DNA of 64,000 bases. Origin: Macrothele yani. Its lineage: Eukaryota > Arthropoda > Arachnida > Araneae > Macrothelidae. The stretch lies in the NCBI GenBank assembly GCA_039090855.1, contig CM076999.1, forward strand, positions 113,273,072 through 113,337,071, given 5' to 3'. Below are positions 56,092-64,000 of the stretch, piece after piece (within the stretch, counting starts at the first letter, position 1; every line of letters starts with the position of its first letter). The position numbers were made by a program, and so were the translations under genes. A model generated the notes under the pieces. That model had not been told where the DNA came from and made no database searches. It was given only the letters and a program-made list of their open reading frames with translations.

Positions 56092-57309
56092 ACTATCTTC
56101 CAACAAGTAATTGGACACCACTGCAATCGACGATATCTGCGGCCCTGATACATGTCACGGCCGCCGCCGTTAAATATCGTGTGGGAAACAACAACGCAAC
56201 CAGTCGCATGCAATATGCCACGCAGTTCGGAGCTCTCTGATATCGAGAAAGGTGTAATCGTCGGGTATCACAGAAATGGCCGATCCATACGTGACATGTC
56301 CAGCGAGTTGAAGTACCCAAAATCGACAGTGGCCTACGTGATTAGCAAGTCGAAGACGAGAGGTGACTGTCGGAATGTGCCCCGACCCGGCAGACCTAGT
56401 AAACTGGGAGTAAGACACCGACGGGTGCTGGCCAGAAAAATTCTGAAGAACCGCACCAAATCGATGGGCCACATCCGCGAGGAGTTTTAACAGGCATCCG
56501 GGAGTGTTCTTTTGATGAATACCATCCGTAAGGAAGCCCATCTGCTCGGTTATCATGGACGTGCTGCCGCCCACAAGCCTTTGATCAGCAAGTCCAATAG
56601 TTCTGCTCGTCTAACGTATTGCAAAGAACGTCGACAGTGGACCGTTGAACAGTGGAAACAGGTTTTCTGAAGCGACGAATCAAGGTTCACCCTCTATCGT
56701 TCGGATGAAAGGGTCTGGGTTTGGCGTCTGCCGGGAGAACGTCTCCTGCCGGAATGTATTGTGCCAACTGTGAAGTTCGGCAACGGTGGAATTATGCTAT
56801 GGGGGTGTTTCTCCTGGTATGGCACGGGACCCTTGGTCGCAATTCCTGGTAGATTAAACGCCGAGACCTACTTCACCATTTTGGATGACCATGCGCTTCC
56901 TACGTTGTGGCAGTTTTACGGGGTGGACCCATGTTACTTTCAGGATGACAATGCCACCTGTCATGTTGCGAGGTCCACCCTGGCTTGGTATGGTGACAAT
57001 GGGGTTAATCGAATGGACTGGCCCGCGCAGAGCCCGGACCTTAACCCTATCGAGCACTACTGGGACGAGTTGGAGCGTCGACTTAAGGGGTACCCCCACC
57101 ATCCGAAATCGGTGAAGGACCTGACCTGTCTTCTCCGAGCCGAGTGGAAGAAAATACCGCTAGCCGTCGTACAACGCCTGGTTGAGAGTATGCCCCGGAG
57201 CGTCGCAGCTGTAATCGCCGCTCGTGGAGGCTCCACCAACTATTGAAGGTGAATTAACTTCGTTTTCCTTTGCTCTCACAGGTGTCCAAATACTTGTTGG
57301 TAGATAGTG
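56092..57309 (+). mobile_element. Tc1-like element K, complete ends
   Basis: Terminal repeats CACTATCTTCCAACAAGT and the complement (ACTTGTTGGTAGATAGTG) with TA flanks. Excision rejoins the LINE frame as EEYIYLQKLI. Confidence 0.95.
56215..57246 (+). pseudogene. Tc1-like transposase K, nearly intact
   Basis: A single 343-codon frame from ATG 56215 to 57246 with only two stops: TAA at 56488-56490 and TGA in place of Trp just before the first catalytic block (near 56668). N-terminus: MPRSSELSDIEKGVIVGYHR. Helix-turn-helix: RSIRDMSSELKYPKSTVAYV. Catalytic blocks: [39 protein letters not shown] and [20 protein letters not shown], with D, D and E all kept. It ends [14 protein letters not shown]. 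Length fits Tc1-like transposases. Confidence 0.94.
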
Positions 57310-57684
57310 TATATCTGCAAAAACTAATTATCGCAAATGAAACCGCGAATTACGGAAGAAATTGACAGAGTAATAAAAATGGGGTGCACAGCTTTTGAGA
57401 AGTTAAAAAAGATTCTATGTAGTAAAATAAAGAAGGAAAACACAACAAAACTTTTCATTCAATGTACAGTATAATACCCATTACGACATATGACGCTGAA
57501 ACCTGGCCTATCAGGAGAAATATCTTAGACAAATTGCACAAAAACACAACATAAAATGGAAAGATCCCAACTAAATATAAGACTTCAAGATAAAGTAAAG
57601 ATATCAGATATAAGATCCGGAACAAAAGTTTTAGACATAAGTGAAAAGATACTCAATTTAAAATTGAAATGGGCTTGCTATATA

Positions 57685-58372
57685 CAAGGAGTGTTCAAAT
57701 GAAAAGGTACGAAACGACACTGTGGGTATATATGAAGACTTTATTCAAAGTATACACCATAGGCCGTAGCACAACGATCCCATTGATTAACGAGCCGAAG
57801 GATTCCTTGTTCCCAGAATTCCTGTGGCCGTGACGAGACCCAGTCCTGCACAGCGTCCTTGAGTTCGTCGTCCGAGTGGAAGAGCTTCCCTTTCAGATGT
57901 TTTTTCAGGGGACCAAACACATGGAAATCGCAGGGCGACATGTCCGGGCTGTAGGGCGGATGGTCAAGCTGCTCCCACTGGAACTTGGCCAGTTCCGCGT
58001 GTGTGACCCTGGAGACGTGTAGACGCGCGTTATCATGGAGCAGAACCACACCCTCCGCGATGAATAGCGGCCGGTTTAACACCTTCCGCTGTCAGAAATC
58101 GGATAACGCCTCGCTGCTCCTCAATCGTCGAATTTTGCAATGTGAACGCCATCCTGTCCTCACACGCACTGCCGCGTCAATTGGACGGCGCTCTTTATAA
58201 GAGCCTCTGCTCTCTCCTGCGCATGCGGGTGCCCGCGCATGCTCCGATCCACGCCGGCGACTCCAATCGTATCCCTAGATGTGTCGCTACGTTCTCCCAT
58301 AGCGGCATAGGCAAATATGTTAACGGTTACGTTCTTATGACGTTTCGTACCTTTTCATTTGAACACCCCTAG
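57685..58372 (-). mobile_element. mariner element Y, internally deleted
   Basis: Terminal repeats with GTGTTCAAATGAAAAGGTA on the left and the complement on the right, TA flanks. 688 bp long. Excision rejoins the LINE frame as WACYIARMENIRW. Confidence 0.94.
57741..58152 (-). pseudogene. mariner transposase Y, middle deleted
   Basis: Start MAFTLQNSTIEEQRGVIRFL at 58152 and about 25 N-terminal residues, then a jump into EGVVLLHDNARLHVSRVTHA (second Asp). The rest is continuous: WEQLDHPPYSPDMSPCDFHV (third Asp), GPLKKHLKGKLFHSDDELKD, and the end LVNQWDRCATAYGVYFE with stop at 57741. Most of the DNA-binding domain and the first Asp are missing, giving a MITE-like copy. Confidence 0.93.
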
Positions 58373-58646
58373 TAGCAAGAATGGAAAATATTAGATGGAC
58401 TAAAATAGTAACAGAATGGAGATCATGTAAAGGAGAGAGAGGAGTAAGCAAACCAGAGGGAAGCTGGATGGATGATATAAACAAAACTGCAGGAAAGCTT
58501 TGGATTAGAGAAGATCAAGATAAGAACATTTGGAAAGAAATGAAGGAACCTATGGCCTCAATTGGTGGTAAAAAGTGTTGGAAGAAGGAGAAGAAGAAGA
58601 CAACACGTAACTTTAACGTCACGCCAGTGATCATGGCTATGAGATA

Positions 58647-59891
58647 CACTATATTGACAAAAGTCACCGGACACTTAGAAAAGAAACACAACATGGCATT
58701 TTTTGGCATGAATTAGTAAGATGTCGGTTCACCTTTGGCCATAATGCATGCACTGACCCTTCGAGACATGCTTTCGACAAGGTTTGGGAACACTATGCGC
58801 TTCCATTCAGTACATAATGCTGCCGCTAACTGTTGCTTAGTAGTAGGCCTTGGTTCAAAACTTCTTATGCCGCGCTCTAATTTATCCCATAGGTGCTCTA
58901 TGGGATTAAGATCAGGACTCTGTGCTGGCCAATCCACACACGACACGGAATAATCGTCAAACCACGCCGTAACAGTCTTTGCTTTATGGCTCGATGCATT
59001 ATCCTGCTGGTACCAACAAGGCTCGGTTTCCTAGTATTGCCACAGAGTTAGTAGGACAAAATTGTCCAGAATATCGAGGTAGACGTGCTGGTTAACAGGT
59101 TTGTCCGCGATAACCAATGGGCCGGGACCATACCACGAAGAAAAACACCCTCACATGAGTACACTGACAGCTCCAAACTTGACCGTAGGAACAGTACACT
59201 GTGGTAAATAGCGTTCCCCCGGCTGCCGCCATACCCCACACACGACCATCAGACTGATGGATCGTGCATCTGGATTCATCTGCCCATAGGACCCGTTTCC
59301 ATTAATTTACGGTCCACAATAAATGTTCTTTACACCATGCTAAACGACGAGTAGCATTCCGAGTGAAGATGAAAGGCTTATGAGACACCGCACGACCACG
59401 ATAACCCATGGAATGAAGTTCTCTGCGAAAATGATACGTGTACATAACGAGGTTCCAGCTTTTTGCTTAACTGTACACTGAGGTGTTGTGTAGTATGTAC
59501 TTCGTCGATTGGCTGTAATGACTCTCCTGAGGCTTCGACGTCCTCTATCACTGATTTTCTTTGATCTGCCGGTTCGTTTTGCTGCTTCAGGCACGCCATG
59601 TGTCTTCCACTTATTCAGTACATCCAAAACAGTTGACTTGGGTATGTTTAAACGCCTCTCGGTTTCTCTTATGGATTACCCACTAATATAACAACCAGCA
59701 ATCTTTCCTTTCTCAAAGTCAGTTCTCTCCCGCCGCGACATTTTCACTCAGCCTCACAGTATGCAATATGAGCGTGGCCAGCTGCAGGCTGGTTGTTTTC
59801 CCGTTTGCCGCTCTACCACGCATCTTAGCAACGCAGTGGATCTGTTCATGTGCTTCTGAAAGGGTGTCCGGCGATTTTTGTCAATATACTG
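58647..59891 (-). mobile_element. Tc1-like element B, complete ends
   Basis: Terminal repeats CACTATATTGACAAAAGTCA at 58647 and the complement ending ...CAATATACTG at 59891, with TA flanks. Best-preserved member of the A/B/C family. It lies immediately 3' of the LINE. Confidence 0.94.
58713..59741 (-). pseudogene. Tc1-like transposase B
   Basis: ATG at 59741 (MSRRERTDFEKGKIAGCYIS) then a stop in the helix-turn-helix region. The readable frame includes STVLDVLNKWKTHGVPEAAK-like sequence and SDRGRRSLRRVITANRRS. The first Asp block ([21 protein letters not shown]) and the second Asp region are in other frames. A final frame to 58713 reads [20 protein letters not shown] with the catalytic Glu, ending SRRVSACIMAKGEPTSY. 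At least three frameshifts or stops are present. Confidence 0.9.
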
Positions 59892-60046
59892 TATGTATGA
59901 GCAAATTCACTACTCGAAATGGGTGTCCAGATATTCTTGGTCATATAGTGCATGATCCCTCTTTAACATTCACAATGTCATTATAGAGAATGATTTGGTC
60001 TTTCTGGTTATAATAAGTACGTATATTGAGTGTTTCTCTTTTTCAG

Positions 60047-60195
60047 GGATATATTCTGCATTCCCAGGGCAATTCCACATCACTTTTTTAAAGAGTAATC
60101 CCGAAGATCCTTCTATTACTGTTGCAGATATTCAACTAGTATTTGGTGAAATTGTGTTCCCTGTTTCGGCCGCAGGTCTCGGCATTTCGAATTCA
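60047..60195 (+). CDS. GMC oxidoreductase, exon 6 in window
   Basis: A 149-bp exon between acceptor TTTTTCAG (AG 60045-60046) and donor GTAAGT at 60196. GG completes the Gly codon of ...INSRTG in exon 5. It then encodes IYSAFPGQFHITFLKSNPED, PSITVADIQLVFGEIV and FPVSAAGLGISNS. NRTG...(A/G)F....K...PD(I/L)Q is the usual order in arthropod GMC enzymes between the FAD-binding and C-terminal substrate domains. It ends in phase 0. The C-terminal catalytic His/Asn exon must lie beyond the window. Confidence 0.9.
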
Positions 60196-60326
60196 GTAAG
60201 TAAATTGCTACATTCAATGCTTCATGTGTAACTCTCGTAATTATAGCTAGCTGTCGGAGGTATGCCTTTTTTTTTTGTATTTGTACTCTGAATAAGAAGA
60301 CGTGGGTGTCTCTGAATATGACGTTT

Positions 60327-61316
60327 GCCTCCCCGGTGGAGCAGTGGCCTAAGCGATGTCTTCTAATCACTCACCCGAAAGGGTCCTGGTACGAATCCCT
60401 GCGAGAAGTGGATGCTGTGTTTGTCTTACGGCACTGGCTCTCTCTCTCTCTTCCCTGGAACCACTGGCCCTAAATTAGGGACGGGTGACTGCTTATAGCT
60501 CACTAAGTTGCTCACGGTGGTCGTTAAAACTCCAATCGCCGCAGCGCTGGGGCAGTGGTCTAAGCGATGGCTTCTGATCATTCGTCCGAATGTCTGTGAG
60601 GCATGGATGTTGTGTTTGTCTTACGGCACTGGCTCTCTCTCTCTCTCTCTCTTCCCTGGAACCACTGGCCCTAAATTAGGGACGGGTGACTGCTTATAGC
60701 TCACTAAGTTGCTCACGGTGGTCGTTAAACCTCCAATCGCCGCAGCGCTGGGGCAGTGGTCTAAGCGATGGCTTCTGATCATTCGTCCGAATGTCTGTGA
60801 GGCATGGATGTTGTGTTTGTCTTACGGCCCTGGCTCTCTCTCTTCTCTGGAACCACTGGCCCTAAATTAGGGACGGGCAACTGTTTATAGCTCACTAAGT
60901 TGCTCACGGTGGTCGTTTAACCTCCAATCGCAGCAGAGGTGGCGCAGTGGTCTAAGCGATGGCTTCTGAGCATTCGTCTGAATCTCTGTGAAGCATGGAT
61001 GTTGTGTTTGTCTTACGGCACTGGCTCTCTCTCTTCTCTGGAACCACTGGCCCTAAATTAGGGACGCGCAACTGTTTATAGCTCACTAAGTTGCTCACGG
61101 TGGTCGTTTAACCTCCAATCGCCGCAGAGGTGGCGCAGTGGTCTAAGCGATGGCTTCTGATCATTCGTCCGAATCTCTGTGAGGCATGGATGTTGTGTTT
61201 GTCTTACGGCACTGACTCTCGTCCTTCCTTGGAACCAGTGGCCCAGAATTAAGGAAGGGCGACTGCTTATAACTGAGTTGCACACGATGGTCGTTAAACT
61301 TCCAAAACTAAAAATA
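60327..61316 (+). repeat. SINE2 tandem cluster, five copies
   Basis: Copies start at about 60327, 60537, 60737, 60928 and 61119. The first has a (mutated) B box. Copies 2-5 all lack the ~17 bp between the two CGAA motifs (TCCGAA joined to T.TCTGTGAGG), removing the B box. Each retains the CGGCACTGGCTCTCTCTC body and GTGGTCGTTWAACCTCCAA end. CT microsatellite length varies among copies. Confidence 0.93.
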
Positions 61317-61424
61317 TGAAGTTTTCGGAGGGAAAGTAAACGTCAATGCACCCAATGGATATGCCAGTGGAAGTTAAAAGTTAGTCCCATTTGCAGCTAA
61401 AAAGGTTAATGATGCAAGAAAGCC

Positions 61425-63420
61425 ATATATCCTAACCTTATTCAGCAAAATATAAGCCATTGTTTTCTTCTGTAGTCCTTTGACAACGTCACACCAGAGC
61501 CACGATACCACGAGGGTAAAACCCTGTCGATTTCGAAGACAGGAAACCTCTGATGCCATATTCCACATCCAACAGTGAATTGAAGTGCCATCTCTCCACG
61601 AAATGAGACGTGGAGCGAAACAGTTTGTAGGATGGGGAAAATATCCGTTCTGTATGGGAGATAGGGTAGGATATCGACCGCTTCCAATCTTGTTATTTAT
61701 GGCGAACGACTTTGGAAGTGTGACTTGAGACCTATTTGCAGCAAAGCTAGATTCCTGTAGACGAGTTCTGGGTAGCGTTGGCGTAGGGCATCATGAACCA
61801 CTCTGGAGGTATGACTTGGGGCATTATCCACTTGCAGCAATGCCCGCTTCCTATTGATGAGTTCTGAGTATCATTGACGCAGAGCATCATGGACCACTGC
61901 GGGGCTGTGACTTGGGGAATTATCCACTTGCAGGAACGCCCGTTTCCTATTGATGAGCGTTATGCATCATTGGCGCAGAGCATCATGGACCACTCTGAAG
62001 GTGTGACCTGGGTATTATCCAGTTGCAGCAACACCCACTTCCTATTAATGAACGCTATGTATCATTGGCGCAGAGCATAATGGACCGCTGCGGAAGCGTG
62101 GCATGGAGTGTTATCTACTTAGAGAAACTCCCGCTTTCGGTTGATGAGTGCTGGGTATTATTGGCCTCTCTGGAGATTGGCTTGAGGCATTACCCACTTG
62201 AAGCAACTCCACTTCCCATTGATGAACACTGGGAATCATTGGCTCAGAGCATCATGGACCACTCTGGAGGTATGAGTTGCGGAATTATCCTTGTATGCAA
62301 ACATTATCTCTTGCAGCAACGTCCGCTTCTTATTGATGATCGCTGGGTTTCATTGGTGCAGAGCATCATAGACCCCTGTGGAGGTGTGACTTGGGTCATT
62401 ATCCACTTGAAGACACGACCGCTTCCTATTGATGAGCGCTGGGTATCACTGGTGCACGACATCATGGACCATTGTGGTGATGTGACTTGGTTTATTAACC
62501 ACTTGTAGAGACACCCCCTTCCTATTGATGGGCGCTGGGTATCATTAGCACATGAACCACTCTGGAGGCGTGACTTGCGGTTGTATCCAATTGAATCTAC
62601 GCCCGCTTCTTATGACCACTGGGTATCATTGGCGCAAGAGCATCGTGGGCCACTTTAGTCGTGTTATTTGCGGTATTATCCATTTGCAGCTCCGCTCCGC
62701 CCTCATCCTATTAATGAGCTCTAGGTATGTTTGACACAAAGTACCATTGGTCCGCGTCAGTTGTTCGGTAGAGATTTCCGTTCACCTAGCACGAGTTTCC
62801 AGTGCACAGGACCCTCAGAATGAGATGAAATGCACACCATGACTTCCCTCCACAACTATTCTTTATATCAGTTGTAATACTTGTTTGAGTGGTGTGGAAA
62901 ACTTAGAAATATCCGAATTTCGTCACCTGGGAAGATATGATGCCAAAACAAATCTAGCGGTAGATGTAATAGAAATCTGAGACAGAGTGAGAGATACGTA
63001 GTTCTTCCTGTTAGCTAGTCAGTGTATGGGAAACTATTCGATGTAATCTGGAGAATAAACTAAGTTGGTGCAGGTGACAAACAACGGTGGATTGAGAAGA
63101 TTCCACCTCAACTGTCGATTGTCGTGTACTGGTATTAAAATTTGCTGTATCAGCTTCGACCTGGGTGTCAGTGTTGATTGTCGCTGGGTCTCCTGACGTC
63201 GTCTTCTCTTGAAGACTGGTGTCTCCAGCTTTGATACACCGGAACCATTTTCGTACGGTGCAGTAGTCTTCAGTTTCCTCGCTTTTAGCTGCACAAACTT
63301 CCCTCGCTCTAACTTCCGCGTTTAACCTTACTTTCGAATATTTCAATAGCAGTACCCGAAGTGCACGTTTATCGATCTCCAACTTCCTCTCATCTGATAT
63401 CGCAATGCAGACAATGCACG
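61425..63420 (-). pseudogene. mariner transposase V
   Basis: N-terminal domain at 63011-63420: KRALRVLLLKYSKVRLNAEV, RKWFRCIKAGDTSLQEKTTS and SSQSTVVCHLHQLS, a mariner helix-turn-helix pair. The central part (62.74-63.0 kb) is degraded. The second-Asp block LLQVDNAPSHTSRVVHDAL is multiplied about 11 times. After the array, VDILPYLPYRTDIFPILQ corresponds to the third-acid region. In another frame GFLSSKSTGFYPRGIVALV and ENNGLYF match the C-terminus. Frameshifts and stops prevent function. Confidence 0.83.
61715..62735 (-). repeat. ~95-bp tandem array, about 11 units
   Basis: CATTATCCACTTGCAGCAA-like text recurs at about 61734, 61825, 61921, 62016, 62112, 62191, 62286/62305, 62400, 62495, 62584 and 62677. 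Minus-strand units encode LLQVDNAPSHTSRVVHDALR. One unit near 62286 has a ~19-bp local duplication. Units are much more diverged than in the 78-bp array. Confidence 0.9.
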
Positions 63421-63512
63421 TCGAAGTACGAAACGGACTATGGCTCGCGTTTGAGCAGGAACGGAAGCCCAATATTAAATTAAGCTCAAAATGGGACGAA
63501 TTTTGGACTTAC

Positions 63513-64000
63513 CCTGGTAATTGCTAGAAGCTGTGAAGTACTTTTGGATGAATGCTACGAATACGTCTGATAATTACGGCTTTCAGAACGTTCGTTATCT
63601 AATTAGCGATGCACAGTTTAGTGAGATATAACTATTGCATGTGGAACAACCATGACCTGCAGGATAAAATGTCAACATTATAGAATAGACTTCGTCGGCA
63701 ACGATGTTCAGATAATCCTTGATGGACACCGTACATACCGCAAATATCAGGGGACCTGTTTCGTACTAAAATAACGGGAGACCGCCTCCTGAAATGGAAG
63801 TTGTGGTAACAAGGCAAGCTCGGTCTATTGCTTCGTGGAGCTCACGTCAAACTCCCAACATACAGTCGGTACAGATCAAGGCGTACCGAAATTCTTCAAA
63901 CCACGTGACTTTTGCCCAGTATTCGGTCTCTGTTCCTGACACCACTGTAGAGGAACTTTCTGAGTGTTCGCAAAATTCAGTGGTTTCCGTATAGAAATGC
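63513..64000. other. no feature recognised
   Basis: Intronic sequence to the window end. No domain or repeat termini were seen. Confidence 0.4.

Larger units (their letters stand above)
52400..58625 (+). pseudogene. RTE-like LINE with four nested insertions
   Basis: Plus-strand fragments of one non-LTR polyprotein occur in order. Upstream of RT: EILEEAKRFYMKLH and LIEIFEIERTLQQMKNNKTS (to 53069). RT: IIEMIKEGGEARKQELNILF, STIDHIQTISALIIKCNEYH, DSIKTSSIIDALKIYGI, and LNNLRFAYDIVLIS, where the catalytic Asp pair is YD instead of DD. C-terminal: TYDAETW, IRSGTKVLDISEKIL, WACYIARMENIRW and WTKIVTEWRSCKGERG, then SWMDDINKTAGKLWI, the typical RTE tail. The insertions are Tc1 J, an LTR-like insert, Tc1 K and mariner Y. 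Stops elsewhere make it a dead copy. Confidence 0.82.
61371..63512 (-). mobile_element. mariner element V with internal ~95-bp array
   Basis: Imperfect terminal repeats: AAGTTAAAAGTTAGTCCCAT on the left and, inward from the right, AAGTCCAAAATTCGTCCCAT. Minus-strand order is DNA-binding domain (63.0-63.4 kb), central part, tandem array and C-terminus. Confidence 0.82.

Noticed and set aside
53070..57309. Elements J and K as active autonomous transposons
   Set aside because: Each transposase has two in-frame stop codons, so activity of these copies is not supported.

Overview
The window looks like repeat-rich arthropod nuclear DNA. This rests on eukaryotic splice sites, insect-type GMC oxidoreductase exons and a dense mixture of Tc1/mariner, hAT, Penelope-like, RTE-like and tRNA-derived SINE copies. 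No bacterial gene organisation is visible. I cannot name the species.

Only one host gene is clearly supported. It is a plus-strand GMC (glucose-methanol-choline) oxidoreductase, glucose-dehydrogenase-like, whose six visible exons (7276-7465, 11683-11814, 27087-27208, 45123-45290, 48106-48252, 60047-60195) join in compatible phases. It starts before the window and continues past it. The five introns inside the window run from about 3 to 18 kb and are almost entirely transposon debris. The 48.1 kb exon carries a 1-nt frame discrepancy, so this copy is either a recent pseudogene or contains a sequencing error.

Layout: 0-7 kb has a Tc1 copy, a mariner remnant, a hAT gene interrupted by a Penelope-like insertion (14-bp target duplication), a SINE and a hAT MITE. 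7.3-11.8 kb has the first two exons, a hAT element containing a Tc1, and a ~170-bp satellite containing a SINE. 12-20.6 kb has a candidate solo LTR, a mariner, a Penelope-like element split by two SINEs and two Tc1 elements, and a foldback IS630/Tc1/mariner element. 20.7-26.6 kb is one decayed hAT element holding a SINE, a Tc1, and a mariner that itself holds a solo LTR. 26.8-31 kb has exon 3, a tRNA-headed SINE cluster and two fused Tc1 copies. 31.3-43 kb is one mariner copy whose last 16 codons plus 30 nt of 3' UTR have been amplified into about 142 tandem copies. 43-52 kb has Penelope, Tc1 and mariner copies around exons 4 and 5. 52.4-58.6 kb is an RTE-like LINE with four nested insertions. 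58.6-64 kb has a Tc1, exon 6, a SINE2 tandem cluster and a mariner with an internal tandem array.

The most striking theme is that several Tc1/mariner copies have grown internal tandem arrays out of their own transposase sequence: 45 bp x 15, 78 bp x ~142 with higher-order structure, and ~95 bp x ~11. Shorter duplications occur in others. Removing nested elements at their target duplications often restores the host element reading frame, which independently supports the boundaries given.
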